64,000 nt of DNA from Conchocele bisecta. Its lineage: Eukaryota > Mollusca > Bivalvia > Lucinida > Thyasiridae. The stretch spans positions 40,231,840 through 40,295,839 of the forward strand of contig CM055265.1 of assembly GCA_029237695.1 (NCBI GenBank). Reading direction: 5' to 3'. The notes below the pieces were generated by a model. It saw only the letters and a program-made list of their open reading frames with translations, was not told the DNA's origin and did no database searches. A program made the translations under genes and the position numbers. How positions within the stretch are numbered: the stretch's first letter is position 1; each line of letters starts with the position of its first letter. Shown piece by piece: positions 1 to 10,973 of the stretch.

Positions 1-112
1 CTGCATATGCAGCCTATGCTCAATAAATGTAAATCCATCAATTGAAATTTCCAGACGATCCTAAATTTGCATGCACGAACAATTTAGTCGTACGAAGTTT
101 AGTGAAACAGGC
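1..112. repeat. Half of a GGGCCTGTTTCAC foldback MITE
   Basis: The stretch ends in GTGAAACAGGCCC and matches the arm of a foldback element at 22,486-22,650, which begins GGGGCCCGTTTCACC. Shared internal text includes TGAGCAT, ATGTAAATCCAT and CAGACGATCCT. The other half lies outside the window. Such ends are typical of invertebrate DNA-transposon MITEs; the superfamily is not certain. Confidence 0.55.
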
Positions 113-1770
113 CCATGGCCCTTGTTTATTTTGTTGCTTTATGTAAGTAGTTAATTGTATCCCCCAGACTACCGTCGGGGGATACTATGGATTTGACAGC
201 GCGCCGCGTCCGCGTCGCGTCCGCGTCCGCCGCAGACACTTCTTGTCCGGAGCATAACTCGAACACCCTTTGGAATATTTTCATGAAACTTCACACATGC
301 ATAGACCACGACCCGAAGGTGTGTCGCGCACAAGAATGACAACTCTTGCATAGCTAATTTTTGAGTTATCTCCCTTTTTTGTTTCTCGCACTGATTTCGT
401 GTCCGGAGCATAACTCCACCACCCTTTGGAATATTTTCATGAAACTTCACACATGCATAGACCACGACCCGAAGGTGTGTCGCGCACAAGAAGACAACTC
501 TTGCATAGCTAATTTTTGAGTTATCTCCCTTTTTTGTTTCGCGCACTGATTGACCATAACTCGACCACCCTTTGGAATATTTTTATGAAACTTAACACAT
601 TCAATTAGACCACGAACCGAAGGTGTGTCGTTGCACAAGAATGACAAACTCTTGCATAGCTAATTTTTGAGTTATCTCCCTTTTTTGTTTTCGCTCACTG
701 ATTTCCTGTCCGGAGCATAACTCGACCACCTTTGGAATATTTTCATGAAACTTCACACATGCATAGACCACGACCCGGAGGATGTGTCGCGCACAAGAAT
801 GACAACTCTTGCGTAGCTAATTTTTCAGTTATCTCCCTTTTTTTGTTTTGCGCACTCTACAAACTGGACAATAATGCATGAAGACCTGTTTTCTCGTCTG
901 CTCTGTATACCTTTTCTCGTGTGCTCTGTACACCTTACCTGTAGAGAGAACAATAGAAACTGGGAGAACCATGTGCTAAGCATGGGCTAGCATGTGCAGA
1001 TGTCCACTGCTTGACCACTGCTTGACCACTGCTTGACCATTACTGACCAGGTAATTTATACATGTAAATCACTACATTGGGTACTGTGTTGAAAACATTG
1101 TGGCATTATGTGGACCTCTGCAGATATATGTAGATAAATATAGGACTATTAAAAAAAAATCTGGTCTCCAATAGCAAGCATTATTAGTTTTTAAACTTTT
1201 TTTTGTAATTTTTTTTTTTTTTTTTTTCATTATTTTTTTTCATTTTTTTTCATTTTTTTTTTCAAATTATTTTTCAATTTGACTGGAAAAAAAATCTGGG
1301 CTCCAGTAGCAAGCATTATTATTTTTAAATTTTTTTCTTTTTTTTTCCATTTTTTTTTTTTTCATTTTTTTTTTCATTTTTTTTTTAATTATTTTTCAAT
1401 TTTTGTCCAGTAGCAGAAGGTCGTAAGTGCTATATACAGACTATTCACCTGTACATGTGCTAGCATGTGCAACTGACCACTGACCACTTACAGGTAATTT
1501 ATACAGGTAAATGATTATATTACATTTCCGTAAACTGTGTTGAAAAATATTGTGGCATTATGTGGACCTGTGCAGATATATGTAGATAAATATAGGACTA
1601 TTAAAAAAAAATTCTGGGCTCCAGTAGCAAGCATTATTATTTTTAATTTTTAAACTTTTTTTCCATTTTTTTTTTTCATCCATGCATCCAAATGTTCAAA
1701 ATTTTTCAATTTTTTGTCTAGTAGCATAAGGTCGTAAGTGCTATATACAGACTATTATCATATAATAAAA

Positions 1771-1838
1771 CAATTATTGACTAGTGAGCCATAGAATATA
1801 ATCTGATATTCTATGGTTCACTAGTCAATAATTGTATA
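1771..1838. repeat. Long perfect hairpin inside H1
   Basis: CAATTATTGACTAGTGAGCC is followed by an A/T-rich turn and its reverse complement (GGTTCACTAGTCAATAATTG, one mismatch). It is present at the same place in the other H1 copy (about 51,481-51,548), so it is an old part of the element and not a separate insertion there. Confidence 0.75.
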
Positions 1839-1989
1839 ATATGTTCGGGCCAGTGAAAATTGCTTTCGGGCCAGGCTCGAGGTCAAGGCGGGACAAGGCG
1901 AGGCATCTGATTCCGCGGAATTCTTGTTTACTTATCTCCCTTTGTTGTTTCGTGCTCTGATTTTGTATCCAGAGCATAACTCGAACACG

Positions 1990-2960
1990 CATATAGCATT
2001 GCTCTAATGGTCTCTACCGCCCTGTGCCAAATCCACGTTCGTTCTGCCCCCGTCAAGCCCAGGGTCAAGGTCACATACTTAGTGCTTCAAAAACATTAAC
2101 GCTTGGGTAAATATATTATACTTTCTGTTTTCTTTCATGGATCATGGATCATCTTCATATTTCATATACGCATTGCTCTAATGGTCCTCTACCGCCCTGT
2201 GCCAAATCCACGTTCGTCCTGCCCCACCAATCCCAGGGTCAAGGTCACATACTTGGTGCTTCAAAAACTTTAACGCTCAGGTAAATATCTTATAATTTTT
2301 ATTTCCATTCACGGATCAACTTCATATTACATATACGCGTTGCTCTAATGGTCGTCTACCGCCCTGTGCCAAATCCACGTTCGTCCTGCCCCCGCCAAGC
2401 CCAGGGTCAAGGTCACTACTTAGTGCTTCAAAAACTTTAACGCTCGGGTAAATATCTTATAATTTCTGTTTTCTTTCATGGATCATCTTCATATTTCATA
2501 TACGCATTGCTCTAATGGTCCTCTACCGCCCTGTGCCAAATCCACGTTCGTCCTGCCCCCGCCAATCCCAGGGTCAAGGTCACATACTTGGTGCTTCAAA
2601 AACTTTAATGCTCAGGTAAATATCTTATAATTTTTTCTTTCCATTCACGGATCAACTTCATATTTCATATATGCGTTGCTCTAATGGTCCTCTACCGCCC
2701 TGTGCCAAATCCACGTTCGTCCCGCCCCGCCAAGCCCAGGGTTAACATCATATACTTAGTGCTTCAAAAACTTTAACGCTCAGGTAAATATCTTATAATT
2801 TCTGTTTTATTTCACGGATCAGCTTCATATTTCATATATGCATTGCTCTAATGGTCCTCTACCGCCCTGTGCCAAATCCACGTTTGTCCTGCCCCCGCCA
2901 AGCCCAGGGTTAACATCACATACTTGGTGCTTCAAAAACTTTAACGCTCAGGTAAAAGAA
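1990..2960 (+). repeat. 170-bp tandem array inside H1
   Basis: Six units are spaced 168-172 bp apart (GCTCTAATGGTC near 2,003, 2,172, 2,342, 2,509, 2,681 and 2,846). Each holds the conserved text GTGCCAAATCCACG. Most also hold TCAAGGTCACATACTT; the last two have GTTAACATCA in that place. The second H1 copy carries fewer units, so array length changes between copies. Confidence 0.85.
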
Positions 2961-3439
2961 AATTTTGACTTGCAATTTGGCCTCATTTATTATCAAAGCG
3001 ATATGTGGGACATCCGTGTTCTATGAACACATTTTCTAGTTTATTAAACTTCACACATGCATAGAAGACGACCCAAAGGTGTGTCGCACGTAAGAATGAC
3101 AACTCTTGCGTCGTTAATTTCTTAGTTATCTCCCTTTGTTGTTTCGTGCACTGATTTCGTGTCTGGAGCATAACTCGAACACCCTTTGGAATATTTTCAT
3201 GAAACTTCACACATGCATAGACCACGACCCTAAAGGTGTGTCCCGCAAGAATGACAACTCTTGCATCACTAATTCTTTAGTTATCTCCCTTTGTTTTTCC
3301 GTCACTGATTTTGTCTCCGGAGCATAACTCGAACACCCTTTTTTCAAACTACTTGTGTATCTGGGGAGGGGGATACACATGCGCTTGTCGACAAGCGTCC
3401 ATTTCTAGTTTTAGTCCATCTTCATATGATTTATTCTTA

Positions 3440-3860
3440 ACATTATAAGGTTTAATCATGTCCAGCCGTGTGCAAACGTTTGCTGTGGCCCTCGGGAACT
3501 GTTTTGAACCCGAGGGCCACTGCAAACTTTGCACACGGCTGGACATGATCAAATGTTATTGTTACATTTCCAACAAAAAACTGATGTAATTTGAGCATTA
3601 TATTCAGTATTTTCAGTACTTTTATAAATCGTCCCATTCGCGTAGATAATTTTTGGTATTCATATTCCGGGGCCGCGTCATGAACGTCATGAACGTCATG
3701 AAATAGTGACGTCATGAAAGCACTTTCGCGTAGTGACGTCATGAAGGCATTTGGTCTACGCGCGGCCCCGGAATGAGCATTGCCTAAAGCCATATGCAAA
3801 CAGCACGCGCTATATGTTTGCACATATGTGCAAACAACGGAAACCATGTAACAATATGCA
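3440..3860. repeat. Two adjacent foldback elements, one with CRE sites
   Basis: Arms around 3,459-3,545 pair: TCCAGCCGTGTGCAAA with TTTGCACACGGCTGGA, and GTGGCCCTCGG with CCGAGGGCCAC. A second inverted pair is ATTCCGGGGCCGCG (3,664-3,677) and CGCGGCCCCGGAAT (3,761-3,774). The 85 bases between hold two full cAMP-response palindromes TGACGTCA (3,707-3,714 and 3,734-3,741) and repeated ACGTCATGAA. No protein is supported; the ORF here runs through the palindrome. Confidence 0.7.
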
Positions 3861-3974
3861 ATTACCCTATATTAGATAATATGAACATTTTTTTAGGGCA
3901 GTGCTTTTAGCCAATGATGAGTTCTTTTGAAGTTAGTATTATTTTAGAGTGAGGTATTCTTTCTGTTTTGTAGT

Positions 3975-4140
3975 GGGTCGTTGGTCGTGTGAACGCGATG
4001 GTGTAACTTAATGGTGGGGTTCCTCCTTAAAGGAATCACGATTTTCCTGGTTTGGCCCTTGGTACATTAATTTTTATCTTTGGCTCTTTTTGTTACCTGG
4101 GAGTTGGAATTGGGTTATTGCTCATTATTAAAATAAAAGT
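3975..4140 (+). mobile_element. SINE fragment (S1 family)
   Basis: GTGGGTCGTTGGTCG, GGTTCCTCCTTA, GGAATCACGATTT and TGGTTTGGCCCT match the S1 SINE at 21,696-22,016 in order. The 3' tRNA-like part and the tail are missing here. About 100 bases before it show nothing recognisable. Confidence 0.55.
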
Positions 4141-4964
4141 AGTAAGATAATGTAATAAATTCTGTATAATAAAAATTAATAAATTTATCCTGGTATTTCC
4201 TCTATTTATCACATCGTCGTTTAATGATTTCGACAATATTAATATTTTCCATTATTGACGTCAATTGTTGACACAAAATTCGGAGCTCATGCGGATTTCA
4301 ATTCCGCACAAGTTTTTGAATTTTCTGTCCACTTTTGACATCATTTACGGAAAATAATGTATTTTCTCAAATTGTTATGTACGGAAAAGATGAATGATGT
4401 TCGCAATCAATGTGAGTGAAAAATGGCAATGACATAAGGGAGGTGATTACAGAGTTAATCTTTTGTGTATTTATAACCAATTTCATTAACTCTTACAACG
4501 CTGGAATAAATTTTGTCATCTGATGTATTTATGTGTTCCCCCGGTCTCGGTAAAGCCAGAAGGCATATTGTGTTTGCACTGTGTGTCCTTCTGTGTGTGT
4601 GTCCGTGGATCCAGTTGAGAAGTTTGGCGTAGTTTCTCCAATCTGCCACCGGGGGCATTTGTGTGCCGACAGGCCACATTTTCTTGTTTATGCATTTTGT
4701 AACGAAACATTTGTGAACGAACAAATTGACAAATCATTCTGATGTGCTGACAAAAGAATTGTGATGTCGGGGAAACCTATTTTAAAAATATTAGATGACA
4801 ATGCTGTTTCTTGTTTTGTAAGAGTTTTGTAACTTGTTTAACATTCATATGTGTATGCCACCTTTTACCTTTAAAACTGCATTTTAAGTCCTATAGTCCT
4901 ATTTTTAGTCCATTTGTAAATGCTCACATTATTTATTTATTATTGTGTATTATTTCTGTTGACA

Positions 4965-5165
4965 TACCCAGTTTGCTTTGTTATTAACTGACATCCGGTT
5001 TGCTCTGTTACTAACTGACATCCGGTTTGCTCTGTTATGAACTGACATCTGGTTTGCTCTGTTATTAACTGACATGTGGTTTGCTTTGTGTTCTCTGTTA
5101 TTAACTGACACCCGGTTTGTTCTCTGTTATTAACTAACACCCGGTTTGTTCTCTATTATTAACTG
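4965..5165. repeat. 27-bp minisatellite, block 1
   Basis: About seven units of a 27-bp motif built on GGTTTGCTCTGTTATTAACT with ACATC or ACACC variants. Because 27 is divisible by three and the unit lacks stops in some frames, it gives spurious repetitive ORFs on both strands. Confidence 0.9.
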
Positions 5166-5639
5166 CTTTACCCTGTCTGTGAATTGCCATCCAAATACAT
5201 GTACAGTGGCACCTCTCTAAACCGGACACCCTGGGGACTGTAGTGACTGTGTGTCCGTCTGTATGTGGGTCAGTGGATCCGGTTGAGAAGTTTGGCATAG
5301 TTTCTCCAATCTGCCACCGGGGGCATTGTGCCGATAGGCCACATTTTCTTGTTTATGCATTTTGTAATGAAAAATTTGCGAACGAACAAATTGACAAATC
5401 ATTCTGATGTGCTGACAAAATAATTGAGATGTCGAAATCATGTTTCAAATTTATTAGATGAATGTTTCAAATTTATTAGATGACAATGCCATTTCTTGTT
5501 TTATTAAGAGTTAACCTAACATGTTTTACATTCATATGTGTTTGCCACCTTTTACCTTACTGCATTTTAAGTCCTATAGTCCTATTTTAAGTCCATTTGT
5601 AAATGCTCACATTATTTATTTATTATTGTGTATTATTTC

Positions 5640-6575
5640 TGTTGACACACCTGGTTTGCTTTGTTATGAACTGATTTACGGTTTGATTTGAATATGTTAC
5701 TAATTCTGACATCCGGTTTGCTGTTATTAACTGACATTTCTCTCCGGTTTGCTCTGTTATTAACTGACATCGTTGCATCTGTTATGACTGACCTCTGAAT
5801 TTGCCCTGTTATTAACTGACATCTGGTTTGCTCTGTTTTATGAACTGACATCTGGTTTGCTCTGTTATGAAGCTGACATCTTGCCTTATTAAATGATCCG
5901 GTGTGCTCTGTTATTAATGACATCTGGTTTGCTTGGTTATTAACTGACATCTGGTTTGCTCTGTTATTAACTGACATCTGGTTTGCTCTGTTATGAACTG
6001 ATCTGGTTTGCTGTTATTAACTGACAGGTTTGCTCTGTTATGAACTGACATCCGGTTTGCTATGTTATTAACTGACATCTGTTAGCTATGATTATTAACT
6101 GACATCTGGTTTGCTCTGTTATTAACTGACACTGTTTGTCTCTGTTATTTAACTGACATCCGGTTTGCTCTGTTATTAACTGACATGGTTTGCTCTGTTA
6201 TTAACTGACACTTGGTTTGCTCTGTTATTACTGACATCGGTTTGCTCTGTTATGACTGACATCCGGTTTGCTCTGTTATTAACTGACATCTGGTTTGCTC
6301 TGTTATTAACTGACATCTGGTTTGCTCTGTTATTAACTGACATCTGGTTTGCTCTGTTATTAACTGACATCCGGTTTGCTCTGTTATTAACTGACACCCG
6401 GTATGCTCTGTTATTAACTGACACCCGGTTTGTTGTCTGTTATTAACTGAGACCCGGTTTGTTCTCTGTTATTAACTGACACCCGGTTTGTACCCGGTTT
6501 GTTCTCTGTTATTAACTGACACCCGGTTTGTACCCGGTTTGTTCTCTGTTATTAACTGACACCCAGTTTGTTCTG
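5640..6575. repeat. 27-bp minisatellite, block 2 (longest)
   Basis: More than 30 units of the same 27-bp motif, including a very regular run at 6,250-6,420 and a higher-order GTACCCGGTTTGTTC variant at 6,485-6,545. Several units carry 1-3-base deletions. Bivalve repeats of this type are often parts of larger mobile elements. No coding role is supported. Confidence 0.9.
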
Positions 6576-6624
6576 TTATTCACTGCTTTACCCTGTCTGT
6601 GAATTGCCATCTAAATACATGTAC

Positions 6625-6855
6625 AGTGGAACCTCTCTAAACCTGACACCCTGGGGACTGTCCCAGGGTGTCATGTTTAGAGAGGTTTCACGGTGATTAA
6701 TTTAATTAGTTTAATTTAATTGTACTTAATTAGTTGTTTTCATTTTCAATCATGATAAGACACGACAATGACATAAATGACAGTGAAACCCATCTAAATT
6801 AAACACAATGGGGTCGCCAGGGTGTCCTGTTTAGATGGGTTCTACTGTAAAGTCT
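6625..6855. mobile_element. Two pogo/Tc1-like foldback MITEs
   Basis: CAGTGGAACCTCTCTAAACC (6,626 on) is followed by ACACCCTGGGGAC and by the inverted partner ending in GTTTAGAGAGGTTTCAC near 6,692. A second foldback (AGTGAAACCCATCTAAATTA ... TTTAGATGGGTTCTACTGT) spans about 6,781-6,848. Ends of the CAGTGGAACCTCT type are typical of pogo/mariner elements. Matching copies lie at 27,103-27,335 and 39,401-39,470. Confidence 0.65.
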
Positions 6856-7627
6856 CTGTACCATCCGGAATTTGACCCTGTTGATCAAATAACACGTGGA
6901 ATTTTGCTATATATTGAACATTTTATGTGATACAAAAACTAAAATTACACCATCCGGATATTTAATCGATACTCAATGATGGTTAGAAATTTCATGAACC
7001 TTAAGCAAGTAGTTACCTTGCATGACTGATTGAAAACATACATCTTGTGCAACCCCACAAGTGCTAAACCCATTGACCCGGCCTTAAATGAGCTTAGCTG
7101 TTGATAGGCCATTAAACCCGAACAAAGAAACAAAAAAACAAAATACTGAGCGTCCTGTCGTCATGACTGATGTTGAGAAATGTTGAGGAGACCTTCACCA
7201 TTCTGTATCAGTCAGTAACCTGGGAACTCATCGGGCATATACTGTACCCAGAGCTGCAGATAAGCTGCGTATTTGCTTAAATACCCAATTAAAATTGTCA
7301 AAAACCCAATTGAAATCAGAAGTAGTGAGTATCAAAAAGCAATGAAAAAATTTCGGTACCTTTAAATGATACAGAAAACAATAAACAGACCACAAATATA
7401 GCATATTTTCTTATTTTTCCATGAAAACACTATTCTTGGTTTTTCATTAAAATTGTCTCCAAAGAGACAATTCTAATGAAATACCAAGATGTGTTTCATT
7501 TAGAAGCAAACTATTCAATAAGTGTGAGGTCTGCTGATGTGTAAACAGTAGTGTGATTCTATTTTACACAATTAAAATTTTTAAATACCCGATTGCTTGA
7601 GTAATGATGGAGTGACAATACTCGATT

Positions 7628-8465
7628 ACTATAAGTATACCAGCCTGACATGGCGTTGTTTACATGCTTTGTTTATATAAACATTGGTGTATAAATAAAC
7701 ATGGAATTCCTGTAGGTATTTGCCTGTTTATTATGGCGCGTCGCTATAGTCATGATCGATATATTGCGATTGAAAAAATAGTTTCTCATACTGGAGCAGT
7801 GGGTAAATTGGCGGCAAACGGTGGCAGTTGATTTTAATGTTGCACTACATGCGTTCGATCCTCACTTTGGTCATTATATATAACAAAAAATTAAATATTG
7901 TTTTTGTGTTTTTTTTCTTCATTTTAATGCATCTTTATTACATGTAACAACAATTGACATGGTAATTATGAACCACATGCATTTACGTTTATTTATTTAT
8001 TTGTTTATTATCTGAAGTGAGAGGTTTATTTTTCGACATGGTGTTCTCCGTAACATATTTGCATTTGTAGTGAGTCGAGGTACACTTTCACAATAATACA
8101 CGAATAAGCAGAATGCATTTCACAATGATTAGGTTCAAAGTGAAGTGTTTTATAATGTTGTGTAAAAGTAAATGCACAACTGTTTCGGGATGTGTGAGTT
8201 ACCTCTGGCGCCAAAATAGTAAAAGCGAGAGAAAAATGTGTGCCTTTGGCAGGATTCGAACTCACGACCATCCGACCACCAAACAGTAGATCTACCCACT
8301 AGAGCACTAAACGATGTTACTATTATTAGCAATTATATCGAATGTTAATGCGTTTGCGCTGGTATACAAATACCATGTCTACAACATATGACGTAAACTA
8401 TTTAAAAATAGCACGTGTTTACAACAATATTTACAATAATAACGCGCCAGCTCAAAGCGGTACAC
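7628..8465. other. Insertion specific to duplication copy 1
   Basis: Copy 2 passes directly from CAATTACTAATTCC to the MITE end, while here the two sides are separated by about 840 bp. The insert is AT-rich and holds a tRNA-like block on the minus strand (8,235-8,318). I find no convincing terminal repeats or coding capacity. Confidence 0.5.
8235..8318 (-). pseudogene. tRNA-like sequence (pseudogene or SINE head)
   Basis: On the minus strand TAGTGCTCTAGTGGGTAGA resembles a D-arm with box A, and GAGTTCGAATCC is a perfect box B about 38 bases later. The acceptor stem does not pair convincingly, so an intact tRNA is unlikely. It could be the pol III head of the surrounding insertion. Confidence 0.4.
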
Positions 8466-8801
8466 CTCTAATTCCTCATCTGGAGCCCTGCTGTACTCCT
8501 TTGAAAATGTTCTGTCCATATTGTTTCATAATGAACTATTGATCTACTTTTGACATACGCCTCTTATTGTGAATAGCCGGTTGCTTTCATTGTAGTCCCA
8601 TATTAAGCTACACGTTTTACATTGACAATTGGTTTCTCCGCTGCTTGTAAGCACATTCGGCCTGTTTGAATAATCGATTACGACACTTAAATACCGGTTT
8701 TCGGCACACCGTTATGTATTATTCCAATGTTTCATCAATTGTAAGTTTACATTGTGGTTTTCTCTACATCCACGCAAAACTGTTTCGCTGCACTGGTTTC
8801 T

Positions 8802-9106
8802 GTAGCCGATTTCACTAACATTGCTAAGCATACTTATCTAGCAAATACTTTGAGGGAGTAATCATTTATGATTTATTTTTCCCCGAAATGCATTATTTCA
8901 TATAGAAGTAACAACTGTATATACCGGTATTTGATAATTAAAAGTAATCAGAATTATTATACTGTATTTATTACATTATCACAGCCAAAATGGCTGTGAT
9001 AATGTAATAAATTCAGTATACCGGTAATACAAATTCATAAATTTATCCTTAAATTGAAAATCCCTCCTTGCATTGAAAATCCCTCAAAGTTGGTGAAATA
9101 GGCTAC
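8802..9106. mobile_element. F1 MITE (GTAGCC ends, palindromic core)
   Basis: It starts GTAGCCGATTTCAC and ends GTTGGTGAAATAGGCTAC, an inverted pair. The core is the palindrome TTACATTATCACAGCCAAAA / TGGCTGTGATAATGTAA. Other copies: 10,017-10,631, 24,098-24,277, 28,932-29,238, 30,181-30,254, 58,872-59,084 and a terminal scrap at 63,518. It has no coding capacity. Confidence 0.75.
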
Positions 9107-9579
9107 TGACCATTCTGACGATGCCATGTTCAGTTCAACAACATTCATCTAACAATTGTGCAAAAGTTGACATATTCACATTTAAAAATGCTTGAACTGT
9201 GCATGTTATATGTGCATTTCTGTATCCATAGTAACAAAGCACCGGTGCAAGCCAAAATATTCAACTGTTTTGTTCTGCAATAGTGTAATAGAAAGGATAA
9301 TATATGACCAGAAGATTCCATTGAACGTCAACTGCTACTAGTGATGTCTACAGTATGGCGGTTAATCGTCCCACACTTAGAATACAAAAACACATTTGCA
9401 AAAACATAAATTTAGCACAAGAAAAGCAAACAAAACATTTATTACACTGCAAAATATGTGCTGCCACAGACCTATGCTCATTTGCATAAAAGCTGTATAA
9501 AGCTATTTATGTTGGTTGGTTGCTAGCGCGTGAATAAAAATTGTGTATCAAGTCTTTTTCTTTATTTCTACTCTAAAGT

Positions 9580-9945
9580 ACATGTTGTTACCACGCATTT
9601 GAAGCGTCTCATCGAGACGGTTCAAATGTGTGGTAACAACATATACTTTCATCATGAGGGCGGATTCATGTTGTCAGAATTCCGCTATCCCTGGTTTGGC
9701 CCTTGGGTTTCATTTTATTTATGGCTTTCTTGTTGCGTGAGAGTTGAATCCGATTATATCCATTATAAAATTAGTTGTTGGTGGTGTTGGTGTTTAACGG
9801 CCTATAAACAGTTAAGGTCATTTATGGCCGGGCCAACAGGTTCGATCTCGTATTCAACCAGCTGCATTGGGGGGGAAGTCCCAAAATCGAGTGGAATATA
9901 TTCAGCCCTGAAATTAGAATAACCCGACCTGGTGCCAGGTCCATA
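9580..9945. mobile_element. Hairpin plus S1 SINE with box B
   Basis: GTACATGTTGTTACCACGCA and its inverted partner near 9,625-9,648 make a hairpin. Then GGTTTGGCCCTTGGG-type SINE body follows, and GGTGTTTAACGGCCTATAAA leads to GGTTCGATCTC, a near-consensus box B in this orientation. Both parts recur at 29,735-30,115. Confidence 0.55.
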
Positions 9946-10016
9946 CACCACAACCACTTGACCCCTTCCCCTAAAGATTACGAATAATCGTATTACTCAT
10001 AAAAGGGTAATAACCA

Positions 10017-10631
10017 GTAGCCTATTTCACGAACATTGCAAAGTATACTTTGAGGGAGAAATTTTCATTTTTATGATAAATTTATTAATTTTTATTATAC
10101 TGAGTTTATTACATTATCACAGCCATTTTTCGATGTGCCTGAGTATTGTGGATTTCCGCTGACGCAGCACTGTATCATGCTTGTGACCAGCGTGGTACCA
10201 GATAAGCCTCCGTATCCCTTTGTCAGTTTGTCAAAACTTGCAACTCTGTAGCCTATTTCACCAACATTGCAAAGTATACTTTGAGGGAGAAATTTTCAAT
10301 TTTAGGATAAATTTATTAATTTTTATTAAACTGAATTTATTACATTATCATAGCCATTTTGGCTGTGATAATGTAATAAATTCAGTATAATAATTCTGCA
10401 TACTGGCAAAAAAGTGTAGATCCAGATGATCCGGCTCGTGACGAGCCGTCTCATCAGGATCTTCACTTTTTGCAAGTATGTGATAATGTAATAAATTCAG
10501 TATAATAATTCTGCATACTTTTAATCATCAAATATATGCAGTTGTTAGTTCTATATGAAATAATGCATTTCGGGAAAAATAAATGATTACTCACTCAAAG
10601 TATACTTTGTCATTTTGATGAAATCGGCTAC
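10017..10631. mobile_element. Composite of F1 MITEs with a nested foldback
   Basis: One F1 start is at 10,017 and a second at 10,249; the right end (ATCGGCTAC) is at 10,631. A GATCC-type foldback (F5, about 10,396-10,483, core GGCTCGTGACGAGCC) lies within it. The F5 insertion is flanked by an approximately 40-bp direct repeat of F1 sequence (GTGATAATGTAATAAATTCA and onward, at 10,364 and 10,482), far longer than a normal target duplication. Confidence 0.6.
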
Positions 10632-10633
10632 AG

Positions 10634-10870
10634 ATTCAACTCCCACATACAAGACAGCCAAAGACGTACATGAGGTTCAAACCTGCTCTCCGGTTGGGAT
10701 TCCGGTAAGGATGAATCTCGATCGTTAAATTACCATCACATGCTCCCACCTGCCATCCACTATATAATTAGTAAGATTATTACTAATCTTATTACTTTTA
10801 TGGAGTGGAGCTACCGGTAAGTGACTGGTGTGGACCTGGCACAAGATGAGGTTATTCTAATTTGTTTTGT
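10634..10870. mobile_element. Head-to-head SINE fragments
   Basis: 10,634-10,750 matches the S1 SINE on the minus strand (GATTCCGGTAAGGATGAATC). 10,765-10,870 matches it on the plus strand (AAGATTATTACTAATC, GGACCTGGCAC). Nothing else is recognisable up to the LTR element. Confidence 0.5.
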
Positions 10871-10973
10871 TTTACATGTTTGCTTGAGTGTTGTACAATG
10901 TTACAGTTATCATGGTTATGGTGAGTTTATGATGAAGGCACTGGGTCTTAAAAATCTGGATGTTTATAATAGT

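Larger units (their letters stand above)
158..3409 (+). mobile_element. Helitron-like element H1, copy A
   Basis: The left end forms a hairpin (TATCCCCC pairing with GGGGGATA over 158-185). The right end has the 16-bp palindrome CGCTTGTCGACAAGCG at 3,382-3,397, followed seven bases later by CTAGT. A 3' hairpin followed by CTAG and a T is the hallmark of Helitrons. The body holds about four 150-bp units (247-870), a T-rich block (1,140-1,410), a perfect hairpin (about 1,771-1,838) and six 170-bp units (1,990-2,960). There is no Rep/helicase ORF, so it is non-autonomous. The same element lies at 49,894-52,799, and a 290-bp relative at 44,713-44,998 on the minus strand. All ORFs inside are repeat-derived. 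Confidence 0.7.
7250..8490. mobile_element. hAT-type MITE (F3), interrupted
   Basis: Ends AGAGCTGCAGATAAG and CTCATCTGGAGCCCTG match the F3 family (compare 28,218-28,624). Flanks are CTGTACCC (7,242-7,249) and CTGTACTC (8,491-8,498), an 8-bp duplication with one change, as hAT elements make. The core hairpin holds GAATTGTCTCC/GGAGACAATTC-type arms. About 840 bp of unrelated DNA sits inside near the right end. Confidence 0.65.
4190..10016. other. Segmental duplication, copy 1 (about 5.8 kb)
   Basis: From GGTATTTCCTC at 4,190 to the F1 MITE at 10,017 the sequence is collinear with about 24,278-30,180. Shared blocks are the 27-bp minisatellite, pogo-like foldbacks, a SINE 3' end, a hAT-type MITE, an F1 MITE and a second SINE. 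Copy 1 has an extra 840 bp at about 7,628-8,465; copy 2 has a 478-bp SINE at 27,733. Both copies are bordered by F1 MITE sequence on each side. The segment encodes no recognisable protein. Confidence 0.85.

Noticed and set aside
3452..3847. Minus-strand 131-codon ORF
   Set aside because: It spans two foldback elements, and its HDVHDVHD text is the repeated GACGTCATGA motif.
5633..6446. Repetitive ORFs on both strands
   Set aside because: Frames of the 27-bp minisatellite, open by periodicity, with no non-repetitive domain attached.
8235..8318. Intact tRNA gene
   Set aside because: Box B is good but the acceptor stem does not pair and the arms are irregular. The same holds for 45,068-45,135.
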